A DNA stretch of 64,000 bases from DASRDB01 sp035652815 (GCA_035652815.1 DASRDB010000019.1:1-64000), one strand, 5' to 3'. Positions 8,097 through 16,512 are shown, numbered from the stretch's first letter. The notes: generated from the letters alone by a model not told the origin. A program made the numbers and translations.

Positions 8097-8987
8097 TTAC
8101 TGGTCTTCTGGTTTTTCTCGTGCCTCAGTTGACTTGTGGTCTTCGTGGTTGTGGCTGTCCTCCCCGTCTTCTTCGCTCTCAGATGAGCTAATTTGTGTCG
8201 TTCTCTCTTCTTTTTTTTCCTCTTTCTTAGGATTCCAGAATTCAACCTCCTGCAACATTTCTTGTCCTTGTATGAGCGTAATGTTTTTACTGAATAAAAG
8301 GTATCTTTGCTCAGTGTTCTCTATCTGGTACTCGTCTAGCCCATAATCATACTTTTGTGTTTCCAAACGGACTTCAGCTATAGCCTTGCGATTGGCATAG
8401 ATTCTCTCTTGAATTTTAAAAGTTGTAAGAATACCTCCTGCGACAGTTGCTACTAATCCTGTGAAAGAAACAAACCAACGTGGTATTACCTCCATGCTAG
8501 CCATCGTAGCAGTACTAGCTGAAAAAATTATAAGAATGTATTGAAGCACAGTGTACCGAGATTGCAATTCTTTGGTTTTATCCTCTAAACGATCAATATA
8601 TTCAGCGACGGTTTTTCTAAAAGTGAGCTGTTCTGCTTCTCTTCTCAGTTTTTCTTGCTGATCCCTTAGTTCTTTTAAATGTCTCTCTCGCTCTAGCTTT
8701 TGATTTTGCCATTTCTTTTCTAATTGCCTCTGCCGTTCTTCTGCCTCGCGGGCTTTTCTCTCTTTTTCAAGCTCTTCCTTTACTTCCTGCTCTGTTTCCT
8801 TCTCAATATTTTGAAGCTCCTGCAAGAGCAGGACATAGCTCATTGATTTATGTGATTTTGCCTCGCGTTTTATCACCTCATCACGCCGCCGACTATATTC
8901 CTCATCTGTTATAAGTCTTTTCTGATGTTCGATCTGAAGCGTCCTTAGCTCATGAAGGAACTTCTTAGAAACGGGGAGATCAGGCAC
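8097..8987 (-). CDS. Coiled-coil membrane protein with DUF4231/SLATT-like two-helix domain
   Basis: 296 residues from GTG 8987 with an AAGGAG site. Residues 1-60 form a charged helical region (LITDEEYSRRRDEVIKRE). About 60-140 is a very long Glu/Lys/Arg coiled coil. Two membrane segments follow (YILIIFSASTATMA and WFVSFTGLVATVAGG, about 148-190), then a conserved helix with KIQERIYANRKAIAE and YDYGLDEY. The C-terminal 50 residues are acidic and low-complexity. A TM pair followed by such a helix resembles DUF4231, related to the SLATT domains proposed as membrane effectors in bacterial conflict systems. Family assignment is by pattern only. No sensor or nucleotide synthase lies beside it. Confidence 0.5.
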   Translation of the reverse strand: MPDLPVSKKFLHELRTLQIEHQKRLITDEEYSRRRDEVIKREAKSHKSMSYVLLLQELQNIEKETEQEVKEELEKERKAREAEERQRQLEKKWQNQKLERERHLKELRDQQEKLRREAEQLTFRKTVAEYIDRLEDKTKELQSRYTVLQYILIIFSASTATMASMEVIPRWFVSFTGLVATVAGGILTTFKIQERIYANRKAIAEVRLETQKYDYGLDEYQIENTEQRYLLFSKNITLIQGQEMLQEVEFWNPKKEEKKEERTTQISSSESEEDGEDSHNHEDHKSTEAREKPEDQ

Positions 8988-9304
8988 CTGCTAGCTCCTT
9001 TACTAGATAGTAACTTGATGAAGCATATGTAATCTGTTGCTCTACTTAATCCTTGCGAACCAATTACTTTTAAGTACCATAGAGAAGTATACATAGAAAT
9101 TGCAGCTTTTTCTACCTGAAGAATACATGTGAATGAAAGATGGACATCTCAAAAAAATGAGAGGGGGTCTATTTGACCAAGAATATCTATATCTTATGGT
9201 TCTAAGGAGAATTTGATGAAATTCGAGTAACTGTGCAGTATATTGTCTAGAAAGCGGGGAAGTAAATTCTCATATTAGCGCTGCATTTTTAGGAGTTTCA
9301 GTGC
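8988..9304. other. Intergenic, nothing certain
   Basis: 317 AT-rich bases between divergent genes. An AGGAG ribosome site lies just before the downstream ATG. Promoters for both flanking genes are expected here, but no clear consensus pair was found. Confidence 0.4.
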
Positions 9305-9999
9305 ATGATGCAAGAGCAACAGTTTTCCCAAAGCGGTTGTATTCGCATGCTTGGCTTCCTGCTCGTAGGATTAGGAATCATTGCCGGGTTGATTGTTTTC
9401 GCATCGTTTGGCCGAATGCTGGGAGGTAGTAACAATGACTCACAAAAACCGACCACCATCGACGATGTCCAGCAGTACGTCTTTGGTACAATGGCAAAGC
9501 CGGTTCAAGATTATCGTTTGAAGCACCCTACATATGGCAGGAGCCTGGGCATCGGCCAGATCGTGGTCGAGTATTCAGATGATCGCCCATCTATGCCATC
9601 CCCTCAGAGATCGTCACCGGTCAGGACGGTGGGGACCTGGATAAAAATAGCGATCATGTCGAGCGTAAACTCCACGATGCCGGGGGATTTATCCCGATCA
9701 CCCTGCAACGTTTGCAAGCCAGTGGAGAACTGGATAAAGCCTCGAAGGTTTATATCTTTATCTTTACCCAGGTGAATGTCTGTAAATTGTGTGGCCCTGA
9801 GATGCGCGGGTGGCTCAATGACTTTTGGGCTGAAGTCAGCCCGGCTAATCAGAGTAAGCTCGATTTCCAGGTCTGGCAACCCGCCTTCATCTATGACCCA
9901 GGTGAGCTACTGTCCAAACAAAGGCGAATGGTCTCATCAGAGGATATTACGCAAGTGCCGATCAAATTCTTCCCGCCTCCCAAACCCAGGAAGTCGTGA
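9305..9999 (+). pseudogene. Membrane-anchored deaminase-like (toxin-type) protein, frameshifted
   Basis: The first frame starts at ATG 9305 after an AGGAG site. It encodes a transmembrane segment (MLGFLLVGLGIIAGLIVFAS) and continues to VVEYSDD. Between about 9578 and 9590 the coherent reading moves to another frame, which runs to 9999. Together they give a deaminase-like order: YAIPSEIVTG strand, SDHVERKL helix (His-x-Glu), KVYIFIFTQVNV strand, CKLC helix (Cys-x-x-Cys), KLDFQVWQ strand. His-x-Glu plus Cys-x-x-Cys are the zinc ligands of cytidine-deaminase-fold enzymes, many of which are secreted bacterial toxins. It is either inactivated or affected by a sequencing error. A SUKH gene lies nearby. 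Confidence 0.5.
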
Positions 10000-10022
10000 T
10001 GAAAAGAGAAGGCAGGTGGGGG

Positions 10023-10220
10023 GGAACGGAAGCCACCGGCAAGGGGCTTACATAGGTAGGTTTTTCACCATACGCCGTTCGAAAGCCTATCATGCTGAGT
10101 GCAGAGAAGCATCTCACTGTGCAACGAGGGATGCTTCTCTGCACTCAGCATGACAGGTGTGATGGGTTGCGCCTGGAAAAAACCTGCCTATGTAAGCCCC
10201 TTGCCGGTGGCTTCCGTTCC
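10023..10220. repeat. Nested inverted-repeat element (MITE-like)
   Basis: Outer arms of 43 bases (10023-10065 and 10178-10220) pair with one mismatch. Inside them lies a second, perfect 24-base pair of arms (10090-10113 and 10130-10153) starting TCATGCTGAGTGCAGAGAAG. The inner palindrome is a relative of the one at 28636-28707, so an element of one repeat family appears to sit within a larger palindrome. The whole has no coding capacity. It separates the deaminase-like gene from the SUKH gene. Confidence 0.75.
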
Positions 10221-10297
10221 GTTCTTCCCCGCTATTTTAGTCCAGAGAGGAACAAGTTGTGGCTTTTACGAGTATGTAGTTCATCCGAAAGCCACAG

Positions 10298-10849
10298 TCA
10301 CAGCATGGCCTCAAAGGTAGGAGCTACATACTCAAAGGTTTCGCCACTGGCGGAAGGCGCGGCGCGGAAGATGCTGCCGCTGGTGGTATCCAGGCACAGC
10401 GTCATTGCACAGCCCTCTTCAATGAGGGGAAGCGCGGCACGCACCCACTGCTCGAAGGGGATCGTGAAGACGCGGGTGCCTCCTTGAGAGGCAGCCATCA
10501 TATCCAGGTCCAGCACCTCATGCACCTCACACATTGACAGATAGCCCTCTACCAGGTCGTCCGGGTACTCACACTCGTCTATGAGGCTCCGCAGCCCGTA
10601 GCCTGGTCCGAAGCCGCCATTGGCTAACTCAGTATAGCAGGCGCGCAACACAGGAGGCAGTGCCACACCCAACCGCTTCTCCCTTGCTTGCACCTGGGCC
10701 TCTGTAGCCGGAGGGAACTCAAAGCGGCTCCGGCGTGGATCATCGTCGCGCACGTCTCTCCACTCCGGTCCCAGCATTTCTGCGCCATACCACCCCTGGG
10801 CGGCGCAATGCTGCCGGACCGCTTCGAAAATCGGCTGATAGCTCTCCAT
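10298..10849 (-). CDS. SMI1/KNR4 (SUKH) family protein
   Basis: 183 residues from ATG 10849, seven bases after an AAGGAG site; an upstream ATG at 10867 would add six residues. The SUKH signature is clear: FPPATEAQVQAREKRLGVAL, then LPPVLRACYTELANGGFGPGYG, and a later hydrophobic strand. Many SUKH proteins act as cytoplasmic immunity proteins that neutralise secreted nuclease or deaminase toxins; others have unknown roles. The convergent deaminase-like gene 300 bases away makes an immunity role plausible, but this is inferred from position. Confidence 0.75.
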   Translation of the reverse strand: MESYQPIFEAVRQHCAAQGWYGAEMLGPEWRDVRDDDPRRSRFEFPPATEAQVQAREKRLGVALPPVLRACYTELANGGFGPGYGLRSLIDECEYPDDLVEGYLSMCEVHEVLDLDMMAASQGGTRVFTIPFEQWVRAALPLIEEGCAMTLCLDTTSGSIFRAAPSASGETFEYVAPTFEAML

Positions 10850-11147
10850 TGATGGCTCCTTTTTCAAAAGGCTTTGCCCTGCTTATTCAGGAAAACGGCT
10901 TGATGTTGCGCTTGCTTGAGCAATCTTCGCTGCCTTATTGAGTCGAACAAAAATCCTAATTGCTGGTGTTAATTATAACACCTTGAGGGGGCATTTGTCA
11001 TGAATGAGCCTGTTTGTATCCACTTTTAGACTTTCAAGAGTGTTATACATAGGCTAAGCGGTACTTCACTCTTTTGCTAAAGGCAGGGGACGAAACGTAT
11101 CGCGAGTTTTGACAATGTAGTAGTTTCTCTCAAGGAGGAGCAACAAA

Positions 11148-11390
11148 ATGGCAACAGACGACACCACTACGAATACCGATGCACAGGGTAAAGACCTCGG
11201 CACGCAGGGTGTAGAAGATACCGTAAAGGGGAAGGTGAATGAAGCTGCGGGCAAGGTCCAGAAGAATGTTGGTAAAGCCGTTGGCGATGACGAGACCGAG
11301 GCGAAAGGCAAGGCCCGCGAAGTCGGCGGCAAGGTCCAGTCTAAGGCTGGCGAAGTAGAGCAGAAAGTTGATGACGCTCTGAAGCAGTAA
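11148..11390 (+). CDS. CsbD-like stress protein
   Basis: 80 residues with a strong AAGGAGGAG site. It is highly charged and almost free of hydrophobic residues, built from repeated Gly-Lys segments (VKGKVNEAAGKVQKNVG, AKGKAREVGGKVQSKAGEV). This is the CsbD/YjbJ pattern, intrinsically flexible proteins induced by general stress in many bacteria; their molecular role is unresolved. A hairpin terminator follows. The unit appears monocistronic. Confidence 0.8.
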   Translation: MATDDTTTNTDAQGKDLGTQGVEDTVKGKVNEAAGKVQKNVGKAVGDDETEAKGKAREVGGKVQSKAGEVEQKVDDALKQ

Positions 11391-11436
11391 TCTCATCCTC
11401 CAAAGATATCGGAAGAGGATACCTTTGAGATTACGG

Positions 11437-11468
11437 AAAAGCCCCTTGTAAGTCTACAGGGGGCTTTT
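11437..11468. terminator. Rho-independent terminator after CsbD-like gene
   Basis: 14-base arms (11437-11450 with 11455-11468, one mismatch), four-base loop, AAAAGCCCC / GGGGGCTTTT ends and a following T-rich stretch. It also lies just beyond the stop of the convergent CAP-domain gene and may serve both. Confidence 0.8.
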
Positions 11469-11518
11469 GTTGTTCTCTTGTTGAGGAATGTTTATTTAGA
11501 CCAGGATGTAAATGGGCC

Positions 11519-12295
11519 TCAACTCGCCATGTCTTCTGTGAACCAGATCCAGCCGTTTGGATCGACGTAGACGCCAATGCCTATCTGGTGCAGTGTGGTG
11601 CTGAACAGGTGAATGCGGTGCCATCCTCCAAGCGGCTCGTGGGCCATGCTTTCCTGAACCTGGTAGACGTGAGTCCAGGGTGGCGTAGAAGGACCTGCCA
11701 GGCCGATGTTCTCACCGCAGTCGCTATCGCCAGCAAAACCTTCATTTGCGATGCGCTGGTACTGCGTCATGCCATCAGGGCAGGTGTGGCTAAACCCGCA
11801 GTGATACATGTTCCAGCTATGAAGAAGTGCGCCATTCGCCAGGGTAGAGTTCCATGTGAATGGAGGCAGACCGCAGGCGGCACGATCGCTATTGATCAAT
11901 TGAAAGAGTTGCTGAGCAAGCTGCTGCGCTTCTGTAGACACGGGAGCCGGGCCATAAGGTGCAGCCAGAGTTCCGTTCGCCGCCGGAACATGCGTTGTGT
12001 CGTTACTGAACGTGACGCAATTGGAGGTGGGTGAAGGGACTGGCGTAGAGGGGGCTGGCGTAGGCGTATGGGAAACAGGCTTCTGAGTTGGCACCGGGGT
12101 CGGCGTCACATTATGACTCGGAATTGCAGGCATAGGTATCGAGGTTGGAGTCGGAGAAGGCCGGTTGCTGCTCTGGTTTAGTGAATAGCCCTCGAGCGGA
12201 CCTGAAGTAGAACGTGTAGCAGCTCCAGAGGAACACGCCGCCAGCAAGGCGATCAACAAAAGACACAGCAGGCTCCAACAAGTTTTCTTCAACAA
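11519..12295 (-). CDS. CAP (SCP/PR1)-domain lipoprotein
   Basis: 258 residues. The N-terminal signal ends in a lipobox (LLIALLAAC), so lipid attachment at Cys21 and an extracytoplasmic location are likely. Residues 30-95 are a Pro/Thr/Ser-rich tether. The C-terminal 135 residues form a CAP domain: FQLINSDRAACGLPPFTWN, HSWNMYHCGFSHTCP and GENIGLAG carry the conserved His/Glu pattern, and GIGVYVDPNGWIWFTEDM ends it. Bacterial CAP proteins are secreted and mostly uncharacterised; some bind lipids or act in stress and sporulation. Confidence 0.85.
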   Translation of the reverse strand: MLKKTCWSLLCLLLIALLAACSSGAATRSTSGPLEGYSLNQSSNRPSPTPTSIPMPAIPSHNVTPTPVPTQKPVSHTPTPAPSTPVPSPTSNCVTFSNDTTHVPAANGTLAAPYGPAPVSTEAQQLAQQLFQLINSDRAACGLPPFTWNSTLANGALLHSWNMYHCGFSHTCPDGMTQYQRIANEGFAGDSDCGENIGLAGPSTPPWTHVYQVQESMAHEPLGGWHRIHLFSTTLHQIGIGVYVDPNGWIWFTEDMAS

Positions 12296-12658
12296 ACAAT
12301 ACCTCTTCCTGTTTCATGTTATTTCATTTCTCACTGCGATACAGGGTAGCATGTATAACAAGAATCCATGCATGGACAGGCTTCAATCTGGTACTTTTGG
12401 GATGGGGAGTGGTTAAGGAGTGGGGCAGGGGAATCGAGAGCAAAACCACCATTGACATTCCTGAACTCCCCCATGTATGATGAGTAGGTACTCGGGCATA
12501 CTACGATTTTCTGTACCGTTTCTCGTAAAGCAGCCCTTCTTGATTTCCTCTTCTTTTATATAGAGAACCGTTCAGTTACTTCATATCCTGGCAGCGCCTC
12601 AGAAAAGCAAGGGCATTTGAGGCAGGTTTTCTTTATTTTGCGAAAGGAGTTTCTGTTT
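12296..12658. other. Intergenic leader with a promoter
   Basis: 363 bases between divergent genes. It contains the promoter described at 12452-12481 and a leader of about 170 bases before the acetamidase. I saw no obvious riboswitch fold. Confidence 0.5.
12452..12481 (+). promoter_or_regulatory. Promoter of the acetamidase gene
   Basis: TTGACA (12452-12457), 18-base spacer, TATGAT (12476-12481), about 178 bases upstream of the acetamidase start. Confidence 0.5.
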
Positions 12659-13966
12659 ATGCAAGCGACGGACATCAAGGACGAGGTATTTGTAGACGAG
12701 TATACCGGCGGGCTGATTGGGCCGAGCCTGGGTTTTGCGGCAACCGTCAAGGATGGCGGACGCATTCGTTGCGTTGTGCCGCCCGGCTGCTGGGGGCCGA
12801 TGATTACGCCGGATTTTCGGGGCGGACACGAGGTAACGCGCCCGGTGGCCGTAGAGGGCGCGAAGGTCGGCGATGCTCTGGCAATCACCATCGAGTCTAT
12901 GCGCGTTCTCTCGCTGGCAACCTCCTCTGGCACGATGGTGACGAACAAAGCAGCCTTCGGCGATGACCCATTTGTGGATAAGAAATGTCCAGGGTGCGGA
13001 ACGTCGTGGCCGACCAGCCGCGTCGAGGGAACGGGTGAGAGCAGTATTCGCTGTGCCAAGTGTGGAACGGTGGTGAATCCCTTTGGTTTTGAAGAAGGAT
13101 ACACTATCGTCTTCGATCATGACAGCCAGGTGGGGTTGACGGTAGATGCCGCCAATGCGCATGATTTTGCTCAGCGTGCCCGCGAGGTAGCAGCTCTGCC
13201 GCCAAATGCGCGCCAGCATCCCATTCTCCTCTACGAGCCGCATACGATTCCCGGCACGCTTGCCCGGCTGCGCCCGTTTATCGGGAACATTGGCACGACG
13301 CCGAGTGTCGATCTGCCTGACTCGCATAATGCCGGAGACTTCGGCAATTTTCTGGTGGGGGCGCATCACCCCTATGGCCTGACCCTCGAAACGCTCAATC
13401 GAGTAAAGACCGATGCGCACCTGGATACAAACGAAGTTCGTCCCGGCGCTGTGCTGATCTGCCCGGTCAAGATCGATGGCGGAGGGGTCTATATCGGAGA
13501 TTGTCACGCCAATCAAGGTGATGGCGAATTGGCGCTGCATACCACCGATATCACCGCCGAAGCGAGCGTGCGCGTCAATGTCATCAAGAATCTGCCCCTG
13601 GATGGCCCTATCCTGTTACCTGTACCCGAGGATTTGCCGTTCATTGCTCGCCCTTTCTCTAAGGAGGAACTGGAAGCGGGTGAGCGTCTTGCACAGCGTT
13701 ATCATATACAGGTGCAGCGCAATGTTGGCCCGGTGCAGTTCATTGGAACGGGGCCAACCCTGAACGAGGCGACCGATAATGCCATGGAGCGAGCTTCTCA
13801 GGTGTTGCAAATGTCGCTCGCAGAGGTGCGCAATCGCTGCACCGTCACCGGCGGCGTGGAGATTGGCCGCTTGCCCGGCGTGGTGCAATTGACGATGCTG
13901 GTTCCAATGGACAGGCTCGATGCCGTTGGCATTGGCTCGTATGTTCGCCAGCAGTACCATCTCTAG
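12659..13966 (+). CDS. Acetamidase/formamidase family protein
   Basis: 435 residues from ATG 12659 with an AAAGGAG site; the frame extends upstream to 12617 without a better start. The FmdA_AmdA family hydrolyses short aliphatic amides to ammonia and the acid. Typical segments are PPGCWGPMITPDF, NAGDFGNFLVGA, VYIGDCHANQGDGEL and GTGPTLNEATDNAMERA. Residues about 115-150 carry a zinc-ribbon insertion with CPGCG and CAKCG pairs, which the shorter canonical enzymes lack. A MoaD-like gene follows downstream and an amidase gene converges on it. Confidence 0.85.
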   Translation: MQATDIKDEVFVDEYTGGLIGPSLGFAATVKDGGRIRCVVPPGCWGPMITPDFRGGHEVTRPVAVEGAKVGDALAITIESMRVLSLATSSGTMVTNKAAFGDDPFVDKKCPGCGTSWPTSRVEGTGESSIRCAKCGTVVNPFGFEEGYTIVFDHDSQVGLTVDAANAHDFAQRAREVAALPPNARQHPILLYEPHTIPGTLARLRPFIGNIGTTPSVDLPDSHNAGDFGNFLVGAHHPYGLTLETLNRVKTDAHLDTNEVRPGAVLICPVKIDGGGVYIGDCHANQGDGELALHTTDITAEASVRVNVIKNLPLDGPILLPVPEDLPFIARPFSKEELEAGERLAQRYHIQVQRNVGPVQFIGTGPTLNEATDNAMERASQVLQMSLAEVRNRCTVTGGVEIGRLPGVVQLTMLVPMDRLDAVGIGSYVRQQYHL

Positions 13967-14053
13967 CGAGTAATTGGGTGATTGTCAGGCTGCGCTGCTG
14001 ATTGCGTTTCGCGAGAGCAGCGCAAGCCCTTTTATGCAGAAAAAGTGCAGGAT

Positions 14054-14368
14054 ATGCAGGTAAAGGTCGCGCTCTACGGCTCAGCGCGAGTTGTTATTGG
14101 CCAGCCAGAGGTGGAAGTTTCTTTCGATTCCACCTCTGCTACCTTAGGTCAGGTATTACACCATCTGATTGCTGCCTATCCTCGCGCCCGGCCCTACTTC
14201 TTGGATGAAGATGGAAAGCTACCTTCCTTTATACGTGTACTGATCAATAATGTTCGCCTGGATTCAGATGCGGCGCTTACTACAGTACTCCATGACAAAG
14301 ATCGGGTAGCCTTGCTGGTAGCAGTGGCCGGTGGCTCTTATTGCCCGGCCGCAGCAGACGCCTGTTGA
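14054..14368 (+). CDS. MoaD/ThiS-like ubiquitin-fold protein with a C-terminal tail after GG
   Basis: 104 residues from ATG 14054; the frame stays open back to 13982, so a longer start is possible. A beta-grasp pattern is visible: MQVKVALYGSARVVIG, a LGQVLHHLIAAYP helix, VLINNVRL, and DKDRVALLVAVAGG. MoaD and ThiS must end in Gly-Gly to be activated as sulfur carriers. Here Gly-Gly is followed by ten residues (SYCPAAADAC) whose codons overlap the 3' end of the convergent amidase by 31 bases. Either the tail is removed by a protease or the carrier function is lost. It probably shares the acetamidase transcript. Confidence 0.65.
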   Translation: MQVKVALYGSARVVIGQPEVEVSFDSTSATLGQVLHHLIAAYPRARPYFLDEDGKLPSFIRVLINNVRLDSDAALTTVLHDKDRVALLVAVAGGSYCPAAADAC

Positions 14369-15885
14369 GGACGCACCACATAACCGCTGATCTGCTCGAA
14401 GGCATGCGCGGCTCGCAGTATAGTGGCCTCATTCCATTTCCTGCCAACGAGCATCATCCCTACTGGCAGTCCATCTGAAAGTCCGCAGGGAAGGGTCATT
14501 GCGGGATGGCCCGTGACATCAAATGGGCAGGTATTGGGAATCATCTCTAACGCCCGGGCAACTTTTTCTTCTCGCGGGGCGTCAGCGGGCGGTATCCTGG
14601 TCGCTTTCATGGGCAAGGTTGGCATGACCAGCAAATCAACCGATTGCAAAGCGTCATCATAGGCTTTTGTGAGGATGCGACCCAGGTTTTGCGCTTTGGC
14701 ATAGTAGCGTCCGTGATAGCGGTCTTGCATATACTGGCCCAGCAGCACAACCAGCTTGACGGTGTCGGAGAGATCGTCGGCCCGCGTGATTCGTCCGCGC
14801 GCGTAGACATCCAGGAGCGATGTACTATAGTGTCCTTTCCAGTTGGTGCCCATGCTATTGCCACGTACCATCAACATGGTCGCTCCTTCAATCGCAATGC
14901 CGTTCCAGATATGGATGCCGTCGCGATGCAATGGAATGGAGATTTTGCTGACCTGCGCTCCCAACTGGCTAAAACGCTGCGCGGAATCCTCGACCAGTTC
15001 ATCCACATCTTGCTCGGAAAGGCCAGGCCAGCCGAAGCCTTCCGCCACGATGCCAATGCGCAGCCCTTCGGTGTCGTTAGCGAGCGCCTGAGTATAGGTC
15101 TCAACTTTGACATCTTTCTGACGCGGATCAAGCCCGTCCTCGCCTGCAATGGCTTCTAATAGCAAGGCAACGTCGCGTGTACTGGCTGCAATAGGCCCGG
15201 TGTGGTCAAGCGTCAATTCGATGGGGAAGACGCCCGTGTAGGGAACCAGGCCATAGGTTGGCTTAAGGCCGTAAGCCCCGCACCATGAGCTGGGGATGCG
15301 AATCGAGCCGCCCTGATCGCCGCCAATTGCCATATCGCACTCGCCCGCCACCACAAGCGCAGCGCTGCCGCTTGATGAACCGCCCGCCGACCGTTTAGGA
15401 TCGTGTGGATTGAGTACAGGTCCGGTGTCGGAGGTGTGGCTGCCGCCGGAGAAGCAGAGGTGTTCGCATACAGCCTTCCCAACTATTTCGCCGCCTGCGT
15501 CCAGAATGCGAGTGACAATGGTGGCGTCAAACTCGGGAACGTATCCCTCGAGCGCCGAGGAACCGTTCATCATTGGAATGCCCGCGACACAGACATTGTC
15601 CTTAATGGCAATACGCTTGCCTGCCAGGATGCCGCTCGAAGCGCCTTTGATGGAACACTTTTGATACCAGGCATTCAGGGAATTTTCCGTAGCCTCGGGG
15701 CGATAGCTTCCAGAACGTGGATAACGAACCGGTAAGGCTGGCTCCGTAAGCTGGTCAATACGTTTGTAGGACTCAAGGGCTGCACTCATCAAACCGGAGA
15801 ATGACTCGAGGCCTACATCATCAAGGTGTAAGCCATACATTTGCGCGATTTCGCGCAGTTGCTCAAGAGTGGGTTTTGCTGGCAC
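14338..15885 (-). CDS. Amidase (amidase-signature family)
   Basis: 515 residues. The Ser-cisSer-Lys triad of the amidase-signature family is visible: Lys95 in RIAIKDNV, Ser170 in the GGSSSGSA loop, and Ser194 in GGDQGGSIRIPSS. The 24-residue distance between the two serines matches the family. It hydrolyses amides, or possibly nitrile-derived or aryl amides; the substrate is not predictable. The C-terminus has the usual HPAMTLPCGLSDGLPVGMML segment. It is convergent to the acetamidase/MoaD-like pair, which makes this an amide-utilisation neighbourhood. Confidence 0.9.
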   Translation of the reverse strand: MPAKPTLEQLREIAQMYGLHLDDVGLESFSGLMSAALESYKRIDQLTEPALPVRYPRSGSYRPEATENSLNAWYQKCSIKGASSGILAGKRIAIKDNVCVAGIPMMNGSSALEGYVPEFDATIVTRILDAGGEIVGKAVCEHLCFSGGSHTSDTGPVLNPHDPKRSAGGSSSGSAALVVAGECDMAIGGDQGGSIRIPSSWCGAYGLKPTYGLVPYTGVFPIELTLDHTGPIAASTRDVALLLEAIAGEDGLDPRQKDVKVETYTQALANDTEGLRIGIVAEGFGWPGLSEQDVDELVEDSAQRFSQLGAQVSKISIPLHRDGIHIWNGIAIEGATMLMVRGNSMGTNWKGHYSTSLLDVYARGRITRADDLSDTVKLVVLLGQYMQDRYHGRYYAKAQNLGRILTKAYDDALQSVDLLVMPTLPMKATRIPPADAPREEKVARALEMIPNTCPFDVTGHPAMTLPCGLSDGLPVGMMLVGRKWNEATILRAAHAFEQISGYVVRPQQASAAAGQ

Positions 15886-16213
15886 AGGTTTTCTCCTTTC
15901 CCTTGCGGAAGGCTATAAATAGACACTGTGAAAGGAGGGTCTTACCATTCTGCATTGTACCATATGCTCATGCCAAAATCCTCTCTCGATATTCTTGTGG
16001 GTAAGCATCAGATTTTTGCAGGGAGAGGTCGCGGAAGACACCCGCAAGGGGATGTCTTCCGGCCCCCATGCTGGATGCAAAAAATTGACACCTTCCCCAC
16101 TTTGATAAACCTACACGTGTACATGATAGATGGAGTATGATACTGATTGAACGTATCTTGCGCGGAGTAGAGATTGCATACCTCGGCAAGCTGCGTGGAA
16201 GGAGACATCGGCT
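15886..16213. other. Intergenic with one repeat hairpin
   Basis: 328 bases between divergent genes. The hairpin at 16033-16060 is the only marked structure. A TACACGTGTA palindrome lies near 16109-16118; no regulator can be assigned to it. Confidence 0.4.
16033..16060. repeat. GGAAGACACCC hairpin, second copy
   Basis: GGAAGACA-CCC pairs imperfectly with GGGGATGTCTTCC around a short loop. The same core forms the inner part of the stem-loop at 1121-1169, so this is a dispersed short palindrome family, perhaps acting as a terminator. Confidence 0.5.
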
Positions 16214-16474
16214 ATGAGCGAGCGTATTTTGGGACGCCATACAGCGGAACTAAATGAGCAGGGAACGCTCACTATCTATGGACCTGGAACGCGGGTGTCG
16301 TTGCCGTATGACGAAGCCTATGCGTTATTGGAATGGCTCTACGAGAATCATCGAGACACTTTATATTGGCTGGCTCGTGAAGATCAAGGAGCGGAGAAGC
16401 CCCACTCGGACGCGGGTTTTGAAGGAGTCATCGCAGTGCCGGAGGAAGGACAGGGTGATGACTACGCATTTTAG
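16214..16474 (+). CDS. Small hypothetical protein
   Basis: 86 residues from an ATG preceded by a GAAGGAGA site. It begins MSERILGRHTAELNEQGTL and includes VSLPYDEAYALLEWLYENH and a short acidic tail. I do not recognise a family. It precedes the CBS gene by 38 bases on the same strand and is probably cotranscribed with it. Confidence 0.55.
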   Translation: MSERILGRHTAELNEQGTLTIYGPGTRVSLPYDEAYALLEWLYENHRDTLYWLAREDQGAEKPHSDAGFEGVIAVPEEGQGDDYAF

Positions 16475-16512
16475 CGCCGTTTGTCCATCAGGACGAGTAT
16501 TGAGAGGAGCGT

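Noticed and set aside
12599..13540. 313-codon minus-strand ORF
   Set aside because: It lies antisense within the acetamidase gene, has no family pattern, and its composition follows the complementary codon bias. A shadow ORF.
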